Below are positions 45,687 to 48,482 of a stretch of 48,482 nt of DNA, in pieces; the stretch's first letter is position 1, and the number at the start of each line of letters is the position of its first letter. The notes under the pieces were generated by a model. It was not told where the DNA came from, searched no databases, and was given only the letters and a program-made list of their open reading frames with translations. The DNA lies in contig JAKLKF010000023.1 in the NCBI GenBank assembly GCA_023150805.1, forward strand, positions 1 through 48,482. Reading direction: 5' to 3'. Made by a program: the position numbers and the translations under genes. The stretch is from Myxococcota bacterium (GTDB lineage: Bacteria > Myxococcota_A > UBA796 > UBA2385).

Positions 45687-46226
45687 ATGCGCACCGTCCG
45701 CGTCCTCCTCGCCAGCCTCGCCCTCGCCGCCGCCCCCGCGGTGGTGCCCGCCCTGTCCTCGCCCGCCCACGCCGAGGTCAAGGTCGCCGTCGTCGACTTC
45801 CAGGAGGCGATCAACCAGGTCCGGGACGGCGTCGCCGCCAAGGGCCGCCTGGAGGGCATGTTCGCCGCCAAGAAGAAGGCGATCGAGGACATGGAGAAGC
45901 GGCTGATGGCGCTGCAGGACGAGTACCAGAAGCAGGCCATGGTGCTCAGCGACGCGGCCCGCTCCGCCAAGGAGCAGGAGATCATGACCCTGCAGTCGCA
46001 GTACCAGCAGGTCTACATGCAGTCCGAGCAGGAGATGCAGGCCGCCTACGCCCAGGAGATGGAGGGCCTGATCGGCCGCATGACGGTCATCGTCGAGGCC
46101 CTGGGCGCCGAGCGCGGCTACACGGTGGTGCTGGAGAAGACCGAGGGCGGCGTCGTCTGGTCGCCGGCCACCATCGACATCACCGCCGAGGTCGTGAAGC
46201 GGTACGACGCCAAGCATGGCGGCTGA
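45687..46226 (+). CDS. skp: Skp/OmpH periplasmic chaperone
   Basis: A 179-residue exported protein. The signal peptide ends PALSSPAHA, followed by the Skp start EVKVAVVDFQEAINQV. Long helical arms (about 50-150: KGRLEGMFAAKKKAIEDMEK, LMALQDEYQKQAM) give the trimeric jellyfish shape that carries unfolded outer-membrane proteins to BamA. ATG at 45687 with GGAG upstream. Its stop lies 11 nt inside the LpxD-FabZ gene. A TATAGG at 45632 is a possible -10 for an internal promoter after bamA. Confidence 0.88.
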   Translation: MRTVRVLLASLALAAAPAVVPALSSPAHAEVKVAVVDFQEAINQVRDGVAAKGRLEGMFAAKKKAIEDMEKRLMALQDEYQKQAMVLSDAARSAKEQEIMTLQSQYQQVYMQSEQEMQAAYAQEMEGLIGRMTVIVEALGAERGYTVVLEKTEGGVVWSPATIDITAEVVKRYDAKHGG

Positions 46227-47766
46227 GGCGGCGGGGCCGTTCTCGGTCGCGGACCTGGCCCGACAGCTCGGCGGCACCGTCGAGGGGGAGGCGGACCGGC
46301 TGCTGGTGGACGTGCAGGGCCTGGAGACCGCCGGGCCCGCGCACCTGTCCTTCCTGAGCAACCGCCGCTACGCGCGGCTCATGGCGACCACGCGCGCGGG
46401 CTGCGTGCTGGTGGGGCCCCAGGACGCCACCCACGGCCACACCGTCATCCGCCTGGCCGACCCCTACGCCGCCTTCGCCCGCGCGCTGGCGCTCTTCCAC
46501 CCCGAGCCCGCGGTGGTCCCCGGCGTCGACCCGCAGGCCCACGTCGACCCCACCGCCACGGTGGACGGCGCCTGCGTCGAGGCCTTCGCCTGGGTCGGCC
46601 CCGGCGCGGTGGTCGGGCCGGGCAGCCGGATCCAGGCCGGCGCGGTGGTGGGTGCAGGCGCCGTCGTCGGGCGAGACTGCCGGCTCATGCCCCACAGCGT
46701 CGTCTGCGACGGCTGCGTGCTGGGCGACCGGGTGTGGCTCAACCCCGGCGCCGTCGTCGGCGGCGAGGGCTTCGGCTTCGCGCCCACCCGCCAGGGCAAC
46801 CTGAAGATCCCCCAGGTCGGCCGCGCCGTGGTCGAGGACGACGTCGAGATCGGCAGCAACTCCTGCGTGGACCGCGCCGCCATGGGCGAGACGGTGGTCC
46901 ACCGCGGCGCCAAGCTCGACAACCTCTGCCAGGTGGGCCACGCCGCCCACGTGGGCGCCCACAGCCTGATGGTCGCCTACGCCGGCATCGCCGGCAGCGC
47001 CCGGCTGGGCGACCGGTCGATCATGGCCGCCAAGGCCGCCGTGCTGGGCCACATCGAGCTGGGCCCCGGCAGCCAGGTCGGCGTGGCCAGCGTGGTGCAC
47101 GACAGCCAGCCCGCCGGCGCCCGGGTCTCGGGCATCCCCGCCATCGAGCACCGCCGGTGGCTGCGCGCCGCCTCGGTCCTGGGCGAGCTGCCCGAGCTGC
47201 GCCAGCAGGTGCGCCAGCTCCAGGCCCGACTCGCCGCCTTGGAGCGCCCCGCCCCCCCTCCTCCCCCGCCCGCGGAGCCGGCCGTGCCGACCTCCTCTCC
47301 TCCGACCTCCGCCGCCACGGGGCCCCTGGACATCCAGGCCGTCCTGGAGCTGCTGCCCCACCGCTACCCCTTCCTGATGATCGACCGGGTGCTCGAGGTC
47401 GAGCCCGGCAAGCGCGCGGTCGGCGTGAAGTGCGTCACGGTGAACGAGCCGCACTTCCAGGGTCACTTCCCCGGCCAGCCCATCATGCCCGGCGTGCTCA
47501 TCACCGAGGCCTTCGCCCAGCTCGCCTGCGTGGTGGCGCTCACCGCCCACCCCGAGGCGCGAGACAAGGGCGTGCTGCTCCTGGGCCTGGACAAGCTGCG
47601 CTTCCGCCAGCCGGTGCGCCCGGGCGACCGGGTGATCCTGACCGTCGAGAAGATCTACGAGCGGCGCGCGGTCTGGCGCCTGTCCGGCCTGGCCGAGGTG
47701 GACGGTGTGAAGGTCGCCGAGGGCGAGGTGATGGCGACCATCACCGACGAGAAGCGCAAGGCCTGA
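46216..47766 (+). CDS. lpxD: LpxD-FabZ fusion protein
   Basis: A 516-residue two-enzyme protein. Residues 1-344 are LpxD (UDP-3-O-acylglucosamine N-acyltransferase, third step of lipid A synthesis): an N-terminal uridine-binding domain, left-handed hexapeptide repeats (about 100-300), the catalytic His in VGHAAHVG (His242) and a C-terminal helical coil (about 322-344). A Pro-rich linker (345-368) joins a complete FabZ (about 370-516), the 3-hydroxyacyl-ACP dehydratase, with catalytic His417 in HFPGQPIMPG and Glu431 in LITEAFAQ. Both act on (R)-3-hydroxyacyl-ACP. There is no stop or frameshift between them. An in-frame GTG at 47284 with GGAG upstream could also make free FabZ. ATG at 46216 overlaps skp by 11 nt. 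Confidence 0.92.
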   Translation: MAAEAAGPFSVADLARQLGGTVEGEADRLLVDVQGLETAGPAHLSFLSNRRYARLMATTRAGCVLVGPQDATHGHTVIRLADPYAAFARALALFHPEPAVVPGVDPQAHVDPTATVDGACVEAFAWVGPGAVVGPGSRIQAGAVVGAGAVVGRDCRLMPHSVVCDGCVLGDRVWLNPGAVVGGEGFGFAPTRQGNLKIPQVGRAVVEDDVEIGSNSCVDRAAMGETVVHRGAKLDNLCQVGHAAHVGAHSLMVAYAGIAGSARLGDRSIMAAKAAVLGHIELGPGSQVGVASVVHDSQPAGARVSGIPAIEHRRWLRAASVLGELPELRQQVRQLQARLAALERPAPPPPPPAEPAVPTSSPPTSAATGPLDIQAVLELLPHRYPFLMIDRVLEVEPGKRAVGVKCVTVNEPHFQGHFPGQPIMPGVLITEAFAQLACVVALTAHPEARDKGVLLLGLDKLRFRQPVRPGDRVILTVEKIYERRAVWRLSGLAEVDGVKVAEGEVMATITDEKRKA

Positions 47767-47767
47767 C

Positions 47768-47787
47768 GGCCGGCTGATCAGCGGGCC
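47768..47787. terminator. Near-perfect 20-bp palindrome between convergent genes
   Basis: GGCCGGCTGATCAGCGGGCC is an inverted repeat with one mismatched pair, centred on GATC. It spans the 11-bp gap between the LpxD-FabZ and sulfatase stops and includes the sulfatase TGA. It is a candidate bidirectional terminator, although it lacks U-tracts. Confidence 0.4.
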
Positions 47788-48482
47788 AGGCCCTCGACCA
47801 GCGGGACCTCCAGCACCTTCTCGTGGGGGATGGGCCCGTGGCCGAACCACCCGCCCTCGCCGAACAGCTCGCCGTGGTCACTGGTGACGATCACCCAGGT
47901 CCGGGGCGGCACCAGGTCCAGCAGGCGCTCCACCAGCCCGTCGACGTGGGCCGCGGCCGCGACCTGGCGGGCGCGCAGCGCGTCCAGGCGGTCCTGGTCG
48001 AAGAAGGCGGGCGCCTCGTCCCGGTGCAGGGGCTGGCCCTCGGACACCCGCCGGAAGACACCGTTCAGGCCCTGCAGGACCGGCCAGTCCGACTCGGGCT
48101 CGTGCGATGGCGCGTAGGGGTAGTGGGTCTCCCCGGTGTTGATCAGCCAGAAGGTCGGTCGGTCGGGGTGGAAGGACAGACCGTCCATGATCGCGCCCAG
48201 GTCGTTGTGACGCGGCGCCTGCTCGTAGCGGTCGAAGGCACTGTTCAGCGGCGTGTGCGGGTTGAGCACCGGCATGCTGACGACCGCGGACGTGTGATAG
48301 CCCAGCGTGTTGCGCAGGTGGTCGGGCAGCCACAGGCGGGGGATCATCCCCGCCATGTCCATGCCGGGGATCGCCAGCCGTTCGCCCATCCGGCGGAAGT
48401 CCTCCTGGTACCAGGCGCTGGCGAAGACCCCCTGGGGCGAGGGGTGCGGCAAGAGCCCCATCAGCAGGTTGTAGTGCGAGGG
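47778..48482 (-). CDS. Sulfatase-family protein, N-terminus cut by window edge
   Basis: The frame is open from the right edge for 234 codons (PSHYNLLMGLLPHPSPQG...) to the TGA at 47778. The first visible residues match the end of the sulfatase active-site motif (C/S-x-P-S-x-x-x-x-L-x-G), so the catalytic formylglycine residue would lie just outside the window. The alkaline-phosphatase-fold ending VIVTSDHGELFGEGGWFGHG supplies metal-binding Asp and His residues, and FWLINTGETHYPYAPS fits the family. It may be a sulfatase or a phosphoglycerol/phosphoethanolamine transferase-like member; without the N-terminus this cannot be settled. Confidence 0.75.
   Translation of the reverse strand, partial: PSHYNLLMGLLPHPSPQGVFASAWYQEDFRRMGERLAIPGMDMAGMIPRLWLPDHLRNTLGYHTSAVVSMPVLNPHTPLNSAFDRYEQAPRHNDLGAIMDGLSFHPDRPTFWLINTGETHYPYAPSHEPESDWPVLQGLNGVFRRVSEGQPLHRDEAPAFFDQDRLDALRARQVAAAAHVDGLVERLLDLVPPRTWVIVTSDHGELFGEGGWFGHGPIPHEKVLEVPLVEGLAR

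Overview
This 48.5 kb window is very GC-rich chromosomal DNA, with almost every third codon position G or C. It comes from a Gram-negative, diderm bacterium: it encodes lipoprotein sorting (Lol), outer-membrane assembly (BamA, Skp), lipid A acylation (LpxD) and a pentaheme periplasmic cytochrome. The mix (SpmA/SpmB-type protein, PgpH-PhoH-YbeY, an EF-G paralogue, homogentisate degradation, a lysS-lol-bamA-skp-lpxD cluster) best fits a Myxococcota or other former 'deltaproteobacterial' lineage. That placement is inference from gene content only.

Layout. (1) 1-3353, minus strand: an accessory module of six tightly overlapping genes: two small unknowns, a ParB-like protein with a zinc finger, a resolvase/invertase-type serine recombinase, another small unknown and a zinc-ribbon protein running off the left edge. 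It looks like part of an integrated mobile element. (2) 3354-3652: non-coding spacer with a palindrome, a strong hairpin and an out-of-frame coding-like tail of the next gene. (3) 3653-12739: Sel1-repeat protein, PlsC-type acyltransferase, M23 peptidase with a consensus promoter, a membrane glycosyltransferase-like protein, a 55-aa arginine-tailed protein, an O-antigen ligase/polymerase-like protein coupled to an unknown, and an SpmA-SpmB fusion. (4) 12239-23231: YdbT/YdbS-type bPH2 pair (YdbT reads about 500 bp antisense into spmAB), SulP transporter (probable CTG start), arylsulfotransferase-like lipoprotein, MFS transporter, birA, SH3-domain protein, pentaheme cytochrome, SRPBCC protein and coaX. 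(5) 23394-29554, plus strand: EF-G-like GTPase with an unknown 399-aa partner, then fumarylacetoacetase-family hydrolase, maleylacetoacetate isomerase and homogentisate dioxygenase, i.e. the lower tyrosine-catabolic pathway. (6) 29597-33957, minus strand: OPT transporter and an ECF sigma / FecR-like anti-sigma pair. (7) 34118-38092: phoH, pgpH-like and ybeY, overlapping. (8) 38171-47766: prfB with the classical +1 programmed frameshift, lysS, lolC/E, lolD, bamA, skp and an LpxD-FabZ fusion. (9) 47778-48482: C-terminal part of a sulfatase-family protein running off the right edge.

Most noteworthy: the single-chain LpxD-FabZ protein, which joins two lipid A / fatty-acid enzymes acting on 3-hydroxyacyl-ACP; the overlapping ParB/serine-recombinase module; a duplicated cytoplasmic module in the anti-sigma protein; a bPH2 protein with no stop at its domain boundary; two genes whose expected N-termini lack ATG/GTG/TTG; and an EF-G paralogue without the catalytic switch II histidine. 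No tRNA, rRNA or CRISPR array was recognised. All calls come from reading the sequence; no database search was run.
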